The position numbers and the translations under genes are program-made. From contig NW_027526484.1 of the NCBI RefSeq assembly GCF_052857255.1, forward strand, positions 1,771,501 to 1,835,500: 64,000 bases of DNA. The letters are read 5' to 3'. The notes under the pieces are model-generated. The model was not told the origin of the DNA. It made no database searches and worked only from the letters and a program-made list of their open reading frames with translations. The DNA comes from Amblyomma americanum. Taxonomy: Eukaryota; Arthropoda; Arachnida; Ixodida; Ixodidae. This document shows, one piece after another, positions 43,871 to 55,699 of the stretch (its first letter is position 1; each line of letters begins with the position of its first letter).

Positions 43871-45744
43871 GAAATTGAGATCGGCTTGTGTGCCCACTGT
43901 CACCAGGATCAACGCGATCATTCTCCCTCGGCGCCTTAACTGGTCTGTTTTAAGGCGATCGGCCTTTAGAAACACACTCCAACCGGCGTTGCGTTCGGAA
44001 GTAGTGATATCATGCATGCTTGGAGGGAGCGCGTTGAGGATGACTGGAGGGCAGCACCGTCAAATGTAGACGAAGGGATCGCGACGGCCTGAAACGGACG
44101 GTGCAGTCGGTACGTGCCGAAGATAATAGCATGGGAGGAGTGAGGGCACGCTGCGGTCTCTGATAAGCTCAAACAAACGTCCCGTTAGTTTATGCCATAT
44201 TGGGTGCGCCGCACTACACGTGTGATGTGGCTATAGCTTACTTTTAAATCGTTGGATTTGGCTTGGTGAAGAATGTGACAGTTTTCGGCTATGGTAGGTA
44301 TATTGACGGGGAGGTCGCCTTCAGTTGTGCCAGGAAAGCTTCCTTATATCACTATCGCATAAATGCTGGCGGAATCCGGTCAGTACACGTGCTGGGGATA
44401 TCACCGATTTAACCGCGGATACCGCCCGTGATGCCTGTTGTTGTTGTTCCCCTGATAGTAATTATATGATGCGCTCTGCGCAGTCAACGCTTAATGTCCA
44501 GTACGTAAACACAAGTGGCAGCCCCCACCGTCGCAAGGTGCGAGGGCATATTAGTTTTGCAGCAGCAAAAAATCGCTGCAACTATTTTGAATTATTATGT
44601 TCTCAGCTTGTCTCTATGACTGTATATTGCTGAAGAAACCGCGCGTGTCTTACTCAAAAGGCATTTTTGAAACTTTTATGGCACCACACCAAACGTGCGT
44701 CCATCTAGCCCAACCACACAGGAAAATTACTCACTCATCACCTCGGACAATAATTCAGCGGTCACAAAATTTGCCAGCCTTTCAAGCGGCCTGATTTGTC
44801 GAGTACAACACCTGACTACGTGGTGACTACACCAACATTGCATGAATTATATTGCAGGAGTTTCTCCCATACATCGGCATGCGTCACCATTACCAACTTC
44901 ACGCACTGCAATCTCTGCCATGTTTCGATTCGGTAGCGGCACCCTTCTGCTTCGTGTTATCGCGCCTGTACGAGGTGAAACACGCTGCCAGGATTGACCT
45001 TTTTTTGGAATGGCGGATAATCAGGCGATTCCTACTCAATACACTTCGGCGTTGTACATAATACTACTCGCATGTTATGGTGCGACAGCGTTGGAGTATT
45101 AAGTAGGTTGTGGGCGGATAATGAACGTGGCTATTACCTAGCACGCGAGAGATCTTCAAAAATTTAATGCACTTCTCGTTAAAATGTGAAGAGAAACGTA
45201 TTAATCTGAAGTGATAGGAAGTAAAGTAGCTATATGACTTTGTCTAAGTAGAGGTGCCTCTATTTAGTTAGCGCAGCATAAAGACTTTGCCACTTTGCTG
45301 ATCCTCGAGCGGCATTCTTTGCCTGTTTAACTTGTACTATTATTCAGTAATCGGTGATTATTAGTGTTCGCAGGTGCCTATTTTGTGTGCACTGCAATCA
45401 CCCCGCGCATTCGGCATTTTTCATGAGAGAATTACGCTTAGCATGATTTCCTCCAAGGAACCCTCAATGATATTAGTAGTCTTCCTCATTGTCCTAGACT
45501 CCTTTATTTTCCTTTTCATTTTCCTGAAATGAAGAAACATGCTCATAATATCTCGTGTGCACAAATCCAGGAATTCTAGCATGCAACTCTCAAGTGGAAG
45601 TAAACACAAAGGATTATTAGAATGTTTTATATATCTTATTTCCGTCGGCTGGCTATTGGTGTATAATATAGTGCAAAAAATTGACTTCTTTTTTCCAGCG
45701 TGTCACCTGGGGAATGAAATCCCCAGCATTTTTTTTTAACTCAC
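43871..45744. other. Intron DNA, missing acyltransferase exon expected here or to 38417
   Basis: Exon 5 ends in phase 2 and exon 7 starts in phase 0, so a short exon of length 3n+1 should lie between 45744 and 38417. I could not find its family motif (PYY) on the minus strand. Confidence 0.4.
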
Positions 45745-45864
45745 GTTATTGACTCTGTCAATGGAAAGATAAATGGCGTCATCTCGTTGCCGGCCACTTG
45801 CCATGTTGCCACGGAACAGCCTACGAGGGACAGCACCACGAAGGCAGCCACTGCTAGCCTTAGA
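45745..45864 (-). CDS. NRF-6-like acyltransferase 3, exon 5
   Basis: The acceptor is a T-run followed by CACGATGAAG before 45864; the donor is AAC|GTGAGT after 45745; 120 bp. One leading base completes Ser with exon 4. It then reads LRLAVAAFVVLSLVGCSVA, TWQVAGNEMTPF and IFPLTESI. The hydrophobic stretch is a membrane helix followed by a short loop. No lesions. Confidence 0.75.
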
Positions 45865-46582
45865 CTTCATCGTGAAAAAAAAGAAATCTAAATGCTTCTC
45901 AGGAGCCGGGCATGCGCCTCGCTCACACTGGACAACAATATTTGGCCCCTTTTATGGCACCAGTATATTGATGACTTTCAAAAAATTCCTAGATCTGCGT
46001 GTAACATCTGCACGCATTTACATCTGCATGTAAGCGCCGCTGCAATACTTCTTGATGCACATTCTGGTGTTTCTTGTTTATTTATTCAGGATCCCTGGTG
46101 GCCAAAGTCGCGCGTTGTAATAAAATGTCACAGGTACCGCTGTTCTTGTTAACAAGCCATTTCCAAAATTTTGCCCCCCCCCCCTTGAAATCTGAACTCG
46201 GCCGATTTGAAATAAAATCAATATCCATCCATAATGGACCGTGCCCAACACGATGGTTACTTCCAAAAATGGCCTGGGTCATTTTCGAAATTAAGTAAAG
46301 CCAAAAATCAGTGCTTTCGCACTATAATACGTTTAACCAAGTTAAAACCCTGGCAACTTTGTTTCTTTGGTACCGTGACGAAACTCTAAACCGAACCTGC
46401 CTTTCTCCACCGAACCCTCTCTTCTCACTGGAATGATAAAGGGGGCAAGCACTGGGCTTCCTTTCATCCCATGCGCAGCGTTAGTAGGTAGGTTTCTGAG
46501 TGTTACCGCACCACAGGCTACGCATATTCCAAAATGAGTGGAATAGGGTATGAGCGGCAATAGGGAATCAAACGTTTCTTAC

Positions 46583-46665
46583 CTCTTCAGCAGCAGCAGA
46601 ATAGGTAAACTGACAAGGAAGAACTGGAAGTCCATAGACAGGTACCATAAGTGTCCAAAAAGAGG
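46583..46665 (-). CDS. NRF-6-like acyltransferase 3, exon 4
   Basis: Acceptor TTTTGATTGCAG precedes 46665 and donor AAGAG|GTAAGA follows 46583; 83 bp, phase 0 to 2. It reads PLFGHLWYLSMDFQFFLV then SLPILLLLK. HLWYLS-DFQ-F is the most recognisable motif of the NRF-6-like acyltransferase 3 family and heads a membrane helix. Confidence 0.85.
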
Positions 46666-47534
46666 CTGCAATCAAAACAAAACGATTATAGGTTCGCAGC
46701 CCATTGAGATCTGGCATATTTTGGTACGCTTAATCTATTCCTGTCTGAAGCGGCCGCTTTAGTTTCACAGTATATGATAATTACTAAATTATTTCGCATT
46801 TCTAACGTGGAGTTCCTTAGTTGTAGAAACTGAGGCTCACTTTTGTGAATCTTACCGGCGTTTCCAACATTCTTGGAAAAAAATGCTGAATATTGAAAAA
46901 TTGCAAGGCAGTGTTATGGAAATATTGAGGATAAATATCGATTCTTCCTATGTCCAGCAAAATTTTTCTTTTACAATTTTTCTATCTCTCGCATGGAGCA
47001 GTTAAGACTGCCATAAAAACCAATGGGGAACGCTTTTTACGATCGCAAAATACGCTAATAGGAAAGAAAAACTAGTTTATAGGAGTTTGCGTATATATTG
47101 ATTAGTATGGCGAAATGGTACAATATATGAAAAAACTGCGTTCATAAACTCTTTCCTGTTTAAAAAAGCTTTTGCCCAGAATGATTGGGTATGCCTTGGA
47201 AACGTGTCAGACCATTTAGAGATTTAAGCATGTGATTTCGTGGTAAGCACAAGCACTGCGGGAGTGAGAGGTCAAACTTAGTATCATAGAACATTACTGG
47301 CAATGCACTGGTGGTTTTCTGCACTCTACGATAAATTCGTGAATCAGCCGACGCACTCACAGAGGTAATGAGACTGGCTCGAAGAGTTGTGAGGGAAACG
47401 ATAGGCCGCAGCTCAAACTTTGATCTATATGTCTACTTTCTGCGGCATGCATATATCATTTTCTAATATGTGCAGCGGCCGGTATAAATTATGTTTCATG
47501 GTACAGAGAGGAAAATTACAGCATCTGCAGTGAC

Positions 47535-47691
47535 CTTAAAGTCGTAATTTTTCACTTGTAGAAGCAGATACAGCCACTGTCTCTGAAATTCGTCCTTGAA
47601 CTTGTGGAAGTACCCCTTATCGTCTGGTCCGGAGGTGATAAGAGGCATCAGGAAAATACACATGAGGACGAAGAACAGCGGAGCCATGGTT
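47535..47691 (-). CDS. NRF-6-like acyltransferase 3, exon 3
   Basis: Acceptor ATTCTTTTGCAG precedes 47691; 157 bp, phase 2 to 0. It reads TMAPLFFVLMCIFLMPLI, SGPDDKGYFHKFKDEF and QRQWLYLLLQVKNYDFK: a membrane helix, then a loop with the family SGP motif. The donor AAG|GTCACT is weak but gives the right phase for exon 4. The leading A completes the Arg left by exon 2. Confidence 0.8.
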
Positions 47692-50600
47692 CTGCAAAAG
47701 AATTCGTTTTGTAATAACTTGCTGAAGCACATTCGAGAATGAAGATGCTCAAAGTGAGACGTTGCAATCGGCTAATGCTATGGGTGAGCTGAATCGGAAC
47801 CGAACTCAGGCCTCTGCCTTTTTTCCCCATAGAACAACGGGGATGACCCGTCTGCGAAGCGACACAGATTGCTTAATATTTTGGTGAATTAAATCTTGGT
47901 ATCAATAGCCGCGGCTGTTTGGCAGAAATTAAAGCGACGATCTGGGGCCGCGGGCCGTGTCAACGCCTGAGTGAACGGCGGGAACCTGAACCATCCAACA
48001 AGCGAAAAAGAGCACAGGAGATAACTAAAGTAGTAGGGCGCAATACAATATTTATAGGATAGAACTTATGAGGATAAAGAGCAGATGTGCAGAGACACAA
48101 GTATGCAAACGGCTGAAAAACATCACCAAAGGCTCATTCACACTCGGCCATCCGGAGGCGAGAGTGAGCGAAATCCGTCGGCTACAGCGTCGCCGCTCGC
48201 GGCGTACGGAGATATGGTTAGCGAAGATCATAAATCGACGCTGTCGACTTACCATGCGTACGCACGCTCACGTACGCTAAAAGCAGGTATTTTGCCGGGC
48301 GTCACGCCGTTTATCGTAGTCCGACATTTAGTTCAGCGTATGCAGAGACGCAACGATAAGATCAGCCTAGTGGCGCCCTCTGGTTCTGGGGATGGGAACA
48401 ATTTGTCAACAAACGGACGCTCCTCTTAAGTGGCAGAAGCGTCACTCTGAATAAAAAATAAAGCAAATGTATAAATTATACGTTTTCTTATAGGTGAGAT
48501 GAGACGAAGCGGAAGATCGGTGCCCCATTTATGGCCACCCAACGCACTGAAAACAGCAGTAACAGCGACGAATTAAGTCCGTAGTGAGGGATACTGCTTC
48601 GAAGGGCACCGCCATGTTTCTCGCCGCGGGAATGCAACTGCCTACTCACATACCTATTGGCCGATGGGAATCGGCGGAATTTTTCCGGCAACAGAAATCG
48701 GTCTTGGGCCGACTGATCTTGCCGTGCTGCTATTCTTTCCTGTTGGCGCCAAAAGCGTCCGAATTAGCTTCGCTCGCCGAGTTTTTGGACAAGTGTGAGC
48801 GGGCCTTAAAGAGACACTAAGGAGAAATTGAATTTGGCTTGTATCGATAGAAAACCACCTCCTCAACACAAAAACATCACTCTATCTGAAAACAAAGCTC
48901 TCGTAAGTTAGAAAAGAGCAAGAACTAAAATACAAGTATCGCCCCCAAAGGCCAATCTCGCAAGTACAAGCGTGATCATGAAGTAAAACAAAAGCTCCAC
49001 AGACCTCCGAGGCTGACAAACTTGCATGAAATGTATATGCTTGATAAATGTTGAAGTATAGAAGTCTTGTTTTGAAAACACGAGTGCACTTTGAGCACGC
49101 GAGGAAGACGGGAAAAAAAAGACAACCTCAATGTTGGAAATCAAAGAACACCTGCCACTGACGGCCAGCTGAGTTTCCGTACGCTTTGGGGTGCTTCGCG
49201 GCTATGCGTGTTGCGTGCCCGCACGGTTTCGTTATGCGCGTCGATACACAATGGCGGAGCAGCAGAGCACCTCCAAGTGCCTGTCTAAGTGCTCCTCGGA
49301 CGAAGTTCGTGCAATGGCACGCAACTGCGACAAGGAAATAGAGCTGCGCGTAACCAGTGTTGAACGTGTATTTACGTTAGCAAACGCACCGCTTGGAGTG
49401 TTCACTTCGTCAACGCACCAAGACGCAGGGCTGCAGAACCAGTCCTACGAGGAATATTATTACAGAATTTAAATATGCCCTCACGTACCAGTCACTACAC
49501 ATCAGTCGAGACGGTGGCTCAGCGGTGACAGCGACGCCGCCGACTCCTCTGCGCGAGGACTTTCTTGCCAGACCCGCCGCCTCAGTGCTCAAAAGCATCG
49601 CGTGCAGTGTCGGGTTGAGATCGCTGGAAGCAGGCCGCAGAACATCGTTGTTGGAATCGGGAACTGGATCTATCGTAATGTTGGTGGAAACGTGAACGAA
49701 GCGGTGATAGCTGAAAGAGGCCTTCACCGTTCGGCCGGCAGTATATTTAATTTCGGCTGCTGCTAAGCAGGAGCTCAGCGCTCGCCGTCAGCAATCACAG
49801 AGTACTCGTTTCCTTTTCCGCCGTTTTACGTCCTTCTTCTCATACATTTCTTCATCAGAGAGTACCGAGTTTGAATCGTAGCGGAAGAAAAAAGTTTTCA
49901 ACATCCAATTCTAATCTCTTAGCAATAATTGCAGCTTTCGCTGCCGGACAAGCGGCAAAAAAGTCACAATTTGCCGAACTATCAAATTTTAGTAAGAAAA
50001 AAAACATCGATAGCGTTACCCTCAGTAACTCCAAGGCGAGGGCGGAGCCATGCGTTGGAAGGAAAGAAGCACGGCGTTCTTAGCGCTGTCTGAAATACTG
50101 GTACGAAACGGGACCCCCTGGCAAGCGCTAACGTCACTCATACTCCGACTACCGCTGATGGAGCTACGTAGCCGTTGAGAAAAGCACAGGTGCATCCAGC
50201 GACCTCACAGGTAGAGCAGATTGAAGCAAAACGTTCAACAAAATACAGGATGGGAGAGACACGCGGGGAAGCGCTGGGGTGCTCTGCAAGGACCAGTGTC
50301 CACTGTCTCAGCACTCGTGGCAACACGCGCCAGCAACGGTACGGCAAGGCACGCGCCGTCGTTTCGAATCTAAGATCATTTTCCTTGAGATAAGGATGCT
50401 GTCTTGGCTAAAACCTTGAAGACATTTCATTTAAATATGCTCCCCGCACTCCGCTCGATCTTAATATGCTCTATGCTTTTATAAAATTAATAAGAAGCTA
50501 GTAAGAGCCTCTGTTTACTATCTCTGAATTAAGCATTACTATTTCTTCAATTACTTTGACTGCTTGTTGCTATACCTACCTGGAAAATCTTTGCTACCTC

Positions 50601-50849
50601 CGTGAAGGCAGAGCTTCCGCCTTCCTGCCTTGTTTCTACCTCACTAATAAATCTTTACTACGAGCTCAAAGAAGGGCACTGACGCCGCTGACGGCACTGA
50701 CTCTTGTTGCTCCTTATTACCTTGCTAGTAATTGGTAGAGAGAGGTTAGTCAGATAGTCCTCACAAAGTGAACAAGGCTGGGCAAATCTCAGTGTTTTGT
50801 TTAAACAAATCTTGCACATGGTAAGAGCAGTTACTAGCACTTCATACCG
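47692..50849. other. Large intron, left part, without recognised gene
   Basis: Part of the 12.4-kb intron between exons 2 and 3. A phrase near 48808 (TTAAAGAGACACTAAGGAG) resembles a dispersed repeat I associate with tick genomes. A start-like context with a short open frame lies at 49251. Confidence 0.4.
49251..49472 (+). CDS. Unrecognised short frame with good start context
   Basis: ACAATGG gives a favourable start context after a GC-rich stretch. The 73-codon frame begins MAEQQSTSKCLSKCSSDEV and continues RAMARNCDKEIELR. A possible donor (CGC|GTAACC) follows residue 33. I recognise no domain. It may be a first exon or chance. Confidence 0.2.
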   Translation: MAEQQSTSKCLSKCSSDEVRAMARNCDKEIELRVTSVERVFTLANAPLGVFTSSTHQDAGLQNQSYEEYYYRI

Positions 50850-51500
50850 CCGATTAATCGCTTCTTTCACTCTACCCTTCCGCCCCGACCTGTCCTTTAC
50901 CCCTCCAATGACAATTTTGTTCAATTTAAATTTATCTTTTGCCCTGCTTCTCTTCCCATCACTTCTCAGGATCACGTGTCTTCCGCATTCCTTTCTACTC
51001 ACCCCCCCCATTTTGCTTTCATGCTTTATCTGCTTGCTCTTTTTCCTTTATTGTAAGTTTTTCCCGGGTATTTCGTTCTGCCAAGCTGACTAATCCTTTA
51101 TAAGTTTTTCAGATCAAAGCAGCCAGTCAATCAACGCCACATGTGGCAGCTGGACATTGCCTTTCAAGCCCACGCTCGCTATCTCTCCACGCTCTACTCC
51201 CAGGGATTCCTTTCTGCTGAGCTGGAATTTTTCTTTTCACAGTCTTGCAGGTCAACCGGGTAATCAAATTTATAAGCCATCATGCCTGGACAAGATTTGT
51301 CCTTCCCGTCATAACAACATTAACACTTCATACTCTCCTCCCCCTCACGGGACCTTCCTCCTCGGAGGCATGACCCTATTTAAACCCCGCCAATAATGAA
51401 CGCTTTGCCCAGATAAAGACAAGTCCTCTTGTCGAAACGTTGGAAAGCACCCCGAGGTTTTCGCTCCCTTGTTCACTTTGTCTAGTAATTGTTCGTTTCA
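50850..51500 (+). mobile_element. Penelope-like element 3' region fragment
   Basis: It contains a TATTTAAA box near 51378 and the phrase GACAAGTCCTCTTGTCGAAA typical of Penelope-like pseudo-LTRs, where it forms part of a hammerhead ribozyme. Upstream text has no intact RT or nuclease. Family assignment rests mainly on this phrase. Confidence 0.5.
51410..51442 (+). ncRNA. Degraded hammerhead-ribozyme-like core
   Basis: CAGATAA, a stem (GACAAG with CTTGTC) and GAAAC follow the hammerhead order CTGATGA - stem II - GAAA. Two changes in the CTGATGA box would abolish cleavage. Confidence 0.4.
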
Positions 51501-52001
51501 CCCTTCTAAAAAAGGTTAAGATAAATGGCAAAGACGGTAGTGTGAATAACATGGTTTTTTAATGGAACGTTCTTGCAGCCTAATGTGGTTGGACACATTT
51601 TCCCATTTTTCATTCGCAGGTTGAAAATCAAGCGCAGTAACTTAGCTCAACAGGTATATGTAAAAGCCTTTCGAGGGTCAGTTTGTCGAGGCGTAGAAGT
51701 GAAGATGGGATTATTCAGTGCCTGTGCAATGAATCTGTTGCGTTTGTGACTGCCTTTCAGATCTTAGTTTATTTTTGCGCAGCTTTGCCTGTACCTCGTA
51801 CTGATTTTCACTTGATGTCATTGCCTCTCATTGCCTCTCTCTTTCAATGTTTTAAGCTAAAATGATTTGTACTATAGCCGCACCGCGTCTCTACTTGACA
51901 CTTTCACCACGGGAGCAATTTTCGAAGCCATAAATGCTGTGCATCATGGACCACCGGTGGGCCACCTTTAATTTTCTTGGATGCGTCTCGACAATTCACA
52001 G

Positions 52002-52173
52002 GCAGCGGCGGTTATGCGAAATTCTTGGAACCGCCAACAGATGGCAATGTAGACCTATTTGAAAAATCAGAGCTGTACCACGGCTGCATCGTGCGTCTCA
52101 ATATTCGTGGCCGCACAGCATACTCACGACTTGTGTCAACGGCGACTCGAGACGCAGTAAATGTGTTAAGCAC
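52002..52173 (+). CDS. Unrecognised exon-like block
   Basis: It begins after ACAATTCACAG and ends at AGCAC|GTAAGC, a strong donor. The frame between is open: SGGYAKFLEPPTDGNVDLFE, KSELYHGCIVRLNIRGRTAY, SRLVSTATRDAVNVLS. No stop, codon use looks coding-like, but I recognise no family and see no partner exons. It lies antisense inside the acyltransferase intron. Confidence 0.3.
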
Positions 52174-52864
52174 GTAAGCTGCTGTCACCATAGAGGCGGT
52201 AGCTCTCGTTGATTTTGAGCACTTATCCCAATTATTGCGTGACTCTTATGTTTTTGAGCACTGCGAAATTAGTACGTACCTGCAGCTGACTATACCAGGA
52301 ACAATATACGCAGAAAGCAGTTACTAGGTTTTAATTCCTGAGGGTCACTACCTTTATTTAAAAGGGTACAATGCGAAATCGCCGGAATAAAATTGCCTTT
52401 GGTACACACACCGAGTACTTTTATACATTAACTTCTCCAAGGTCGTAGCAGATAGGTGTTTGTATTAATGCATATTTGGTTGGGGCTGTAATGTGAACAG
52501 TGCTTTCGCACACACGTTGGTATCGGTTACTATGATTTTTTCACAGTCATTCAGTAGGAGTTGATATATAGTTTTGCTGATATGGCTATTTCTTGATATT
52601 TTCAAGGGTTACTAAATTTTACCACAACGCACCTTACTTTCACTAACTTGCATGGCAGTAGCAAACTGGGCGAAGAGTTACCAGCTTTTTGTTAATAAGC
52701 ACTACGACATTTTTTTAAGGATCTAGTGTCACGGTTTTGCAGGCAGAAACAACATTTCAAGAACACTAATAATATTGTATAGCGTTACTTTCACAAATTC
52801 TCTCTCACTTAGTTACTTACTTTCACTACTTTGTAAGTTATTATCGTTTGGCTTGGAATAGTTT

Positions 52865-52945
52865 ATCGGGTGTTTAACGTCAGAAAGCGACTCAGGCAAT
52901 GATGGACGCCGTAGTGAAGAGCTCCGGAAATTTCGACCGCCTGGG
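52865..52945 (-). repeat. Ruka-type SINE, 3' part, split by LTR element
   Basis: Matches the SINE tail (GAGTCGCTTTCTGACGTTAAA on the minus strand). It stops at CTGGG (52941-52945), where the LTR element begins. The other part is at 59503-59657. Confidence 0.85.
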
Positions 52946-53776
52946 TGTCGCGAATTCGTAACGCGTCCCCGACTTTCCAAAGCGGAACGCCATTGCGTGC
53001 AGATTCGAGCAAGAGAACAAACAGATCAAACAAAACAAAACGAAGCCGTATTTATAATTTAAAGGAAAAGAGCCAATAAGAAAAGCAAACAACAATAAAA
53101 CACACTATACACGCGTACAAAACTGCAGGTCCAAGGAAAGCATTCACCAGATATTGAGCGTCCCGGGTGAAGTGGGGATGCCTTGCCGACGGGATGGACC
53201 GCGGGTTGATGAACTGCGACGCGTCGCTGGCGTTGCGTCGACGGAAGCGGCGAAAAAGAGCCAGGTGGTACTAGCAGCGGAGAGGATCGACTCCAGGAAG
53301 ACGCCGGTGGTCTCCCGTCAACAGCCCGAGGAACTTGGCATCAGCAGGAAAAGCGTAGCCAGGACCCGTCGACGGTGTCTCGAAACACCGGAGGTTTAAT
53401 GCAGGCAGGGGTGCCTTTCGGCAACACGGACCCTCAGTTCATCGGCTGCCACCTCGATGGTTGCAAGGAACGCAGTAGGCTTGCGTCGGTGATCGAAGGG
53501 AGGGCACGGCAGCACGGATCCAACGTCTGACGGCTGCCACCTCCACGCTTGAATGACACGATCTCCGCTGCTGTCTCTCTTCACACCTCGGTATCTGACA
53601 CGTCAGCTCTCCGCTGCTCGTGCTCGCCACGCTCTTCGTCGCCGTCACCTCGCACAAACTATTCGCACGCGCACACGCGCAACTGTGGGCTGGCACGTGC
53701 AGCGCTTCGCTATTGACGCACCACTGTGGACGCACCGCGTTCGAAAATCCCCCGACGATCTCATGGGCACATTGCA
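52946..53776 (-). repeat. 3' LTR of Gmr1-like element
   Basis: 831 bp. On the minus strand it begins TGCAATGTGCCC and ends CGAATTCGCGACA. It is homologous along its length to 58677-59502, with visible divergence. Confidence 0.9.
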
Positions 53777-53802
53777 AATGCCCCCCCCCCCTCTCCCTTC
53801 GG
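53777..53802 (-). promoter_or_regulatory. Polypurine tract of Gmr1-like element
   Basis: The minus strand reads GAAGGGAGAGGGGGGGGGGG just before the 3' LTR. Confidence 0.8.
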
Positions 53803-54194
53803 AAAAGTTTTTCACATAGAAAGAACTGCCGTTGGTGCACACAAGGCTTATGTTCATGTGGTAAACGGACAAGTTAGATGCTGCCGGTCACCGAAGGCAC
53901 TTTTGACAGTGACACATGGAGGCACATGGAAACGCGCACAGAAGGAAGATGGGGTCAAACCTTATACATCTGGCAAAAGAGAAAATAAAATCAGTAGAAA
54001 AATATCAGACACTAACTTTAAACATGTCTGTGCGATGAAGGTGAATATGTACCCACTAAACAATCCATAATTGGAGAACGAAGGAAGAAGAAAGAAAAAC
54101 AAGCCACAAACACTACCACACTGCATTTGCACAGGTAACCATTGCAAGCACCGGATAGTAGCACTGTACATTGGGCATTACCCGCCGGCAATTT

Positions 54195-55575
54195 GAAAAC
54201 GACTCATGCAATCGGCGCCTACGTTTTCGGAGTCCTTGATGTACTTTACACTAACGGTATATACTCTTGTAATGTTAAGCTCCAACGCAGTATACTGCTG
54301 TTCAATTGATTTGCCTTTGTTAAGTATTGCAAGAGTTGATGGTCAGTGTGAATGATGAAGAACGTCCTGTGCAAGAATATGTGGAATTTCTCAACCGCCC
54401 AGACTATCGCCAAACACTCGCATTCAATTGCTGAGTAGAGAGATTTGCAAGGTAACTGTCAAATCGCATATGATAATGGGTGGAGGATTCCATCATGCTC
54501 CTGCAAAAGACCGGCGCCTATGCTGACCTCGGAAGCATCTCTGCGAAGCATGAACTACACACTGAGAATTGGAGCTCTTAATACGGGCCTGGAGGTTAAT
54601 ACGTTCTTGAGCTCGTCAAAAGCGGTTTGCCGTTGTGGTGTCCAAGAGACAAGGTTGCGTACATTTTTGCGTGTCATCTTCACGAGCGGTTGGACTTTGT
54701 CGGCATAGCCTGGGATGAACTCGTGGTAGTATCCGGCAGGCCCAAGTAAGGAATGCACTTGCTTCTTCGTCTTTGGAAGCAGTATGTTGACAAGCTTTTC
54801 CACCACCGTTTCCAACGGTCGGATGGTTCCTTCTCCAAGCTGGTGTCCAAGAAAAGAGATGCTAGTGGCTCTGATTTCACTCTTCTGCGGCTTTATCGTG
54901 AGGCCGGCCTCGCACACCCTGCTAAAGAGTCTGTTTAAAGTCCAAAGAGCTTCTTCCCAGGTAGAGGTCGCTACAATAACATCGTCGATGTAATGAACGA
55001 CATTGTCTATTCCTTGTAAATGAATGCGCATCAGGCGCGTAAATGTAGCCGATGTTGTCTTAATGCCGAAGGTCATATAGACAAAGTGATAGTGACCAGA
55101 TTGGGTAGATAACGCTGTTTTTGGTCTCGAAGCTTCCTCCAAGGGTACTTGCCAGTAGCCTTTAGCAAGGTCAAATTTTGAAAAGTACACCTTGGTTCTA
55201 ACCTCACTAAATATTACATCTCTCCTTGTAGTGGGGTCTGCATCAAACAGAAGAACTTCAATGATGCGTCGAAAGTTGATGCAAGTCCGATAGGTGTTGT
55301 CTTTTTAATCAGAACGAGGGGGAATTGTATGGAGATATTGAACGTTCATTGACCCATAATTTGATCATCTCATCTAGCTCCTTTTCGACCACATCCTTCA
55401 TGGTAAAAGGCAACGGGTATTGCGGGGTATTCACGAATTCAGAAATCGAGAGCCTGAGTTGACACTCCACTATATTAGTCTTCCCGGGAATCTCGGAAAA
55501 GATGTCTGCATACGTCTTAAGTAAGCTGCGAATCTCCTGATGTTGGTCATCGTCGAGCTTGATGGAGATTTGCAC
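54195..55575 (-). pseudogene. pol: Gmr1-like reverse transcriptase and RNase H
   Basis: A pre-RT linker (DDDQHQEIRSLLKTYADIFS) and the VEKELDEMI...NSPSF block open the RT. KFDLAKGYWQVPLEEASRPK and MTFGIKTTSATFTRLM follow, then the catalytic YIDD (HYIDDVIVATSTWEEAL) and SFLGHQLGEG. RNase H follows: DASEVSIGAGLLQEHDGI, ECECLAIVWAVEKFH, HTDHQLL and ENVGADCMSR. The RT part 55190-54555 is open; frameshifts and stops flank it. It lies downstream of integrase. Confidence 0.88.
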
Positions 55576-55699
55576 GGCTTCAATTCCTTTACTGTGGTCC
55601 GTGCTAAGGGTAGGCAGTTGTTCGTCAGAGTCACCTTCTTCGAATACGACGTAAGATTACGCCTGCACGGTCTCTTCGGACGCACGCTCTTCTTACCAT

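Noticed and set aside
45892..46033. Plus-strand text PLLWHQYIDDFQKI as RT or acyltransferase motif
   Set aside because: The true acyltransferase LWYLS-DFQ exon lies nearby on the minus strand (46583-46665). The plus-strand match is short and unsupported.
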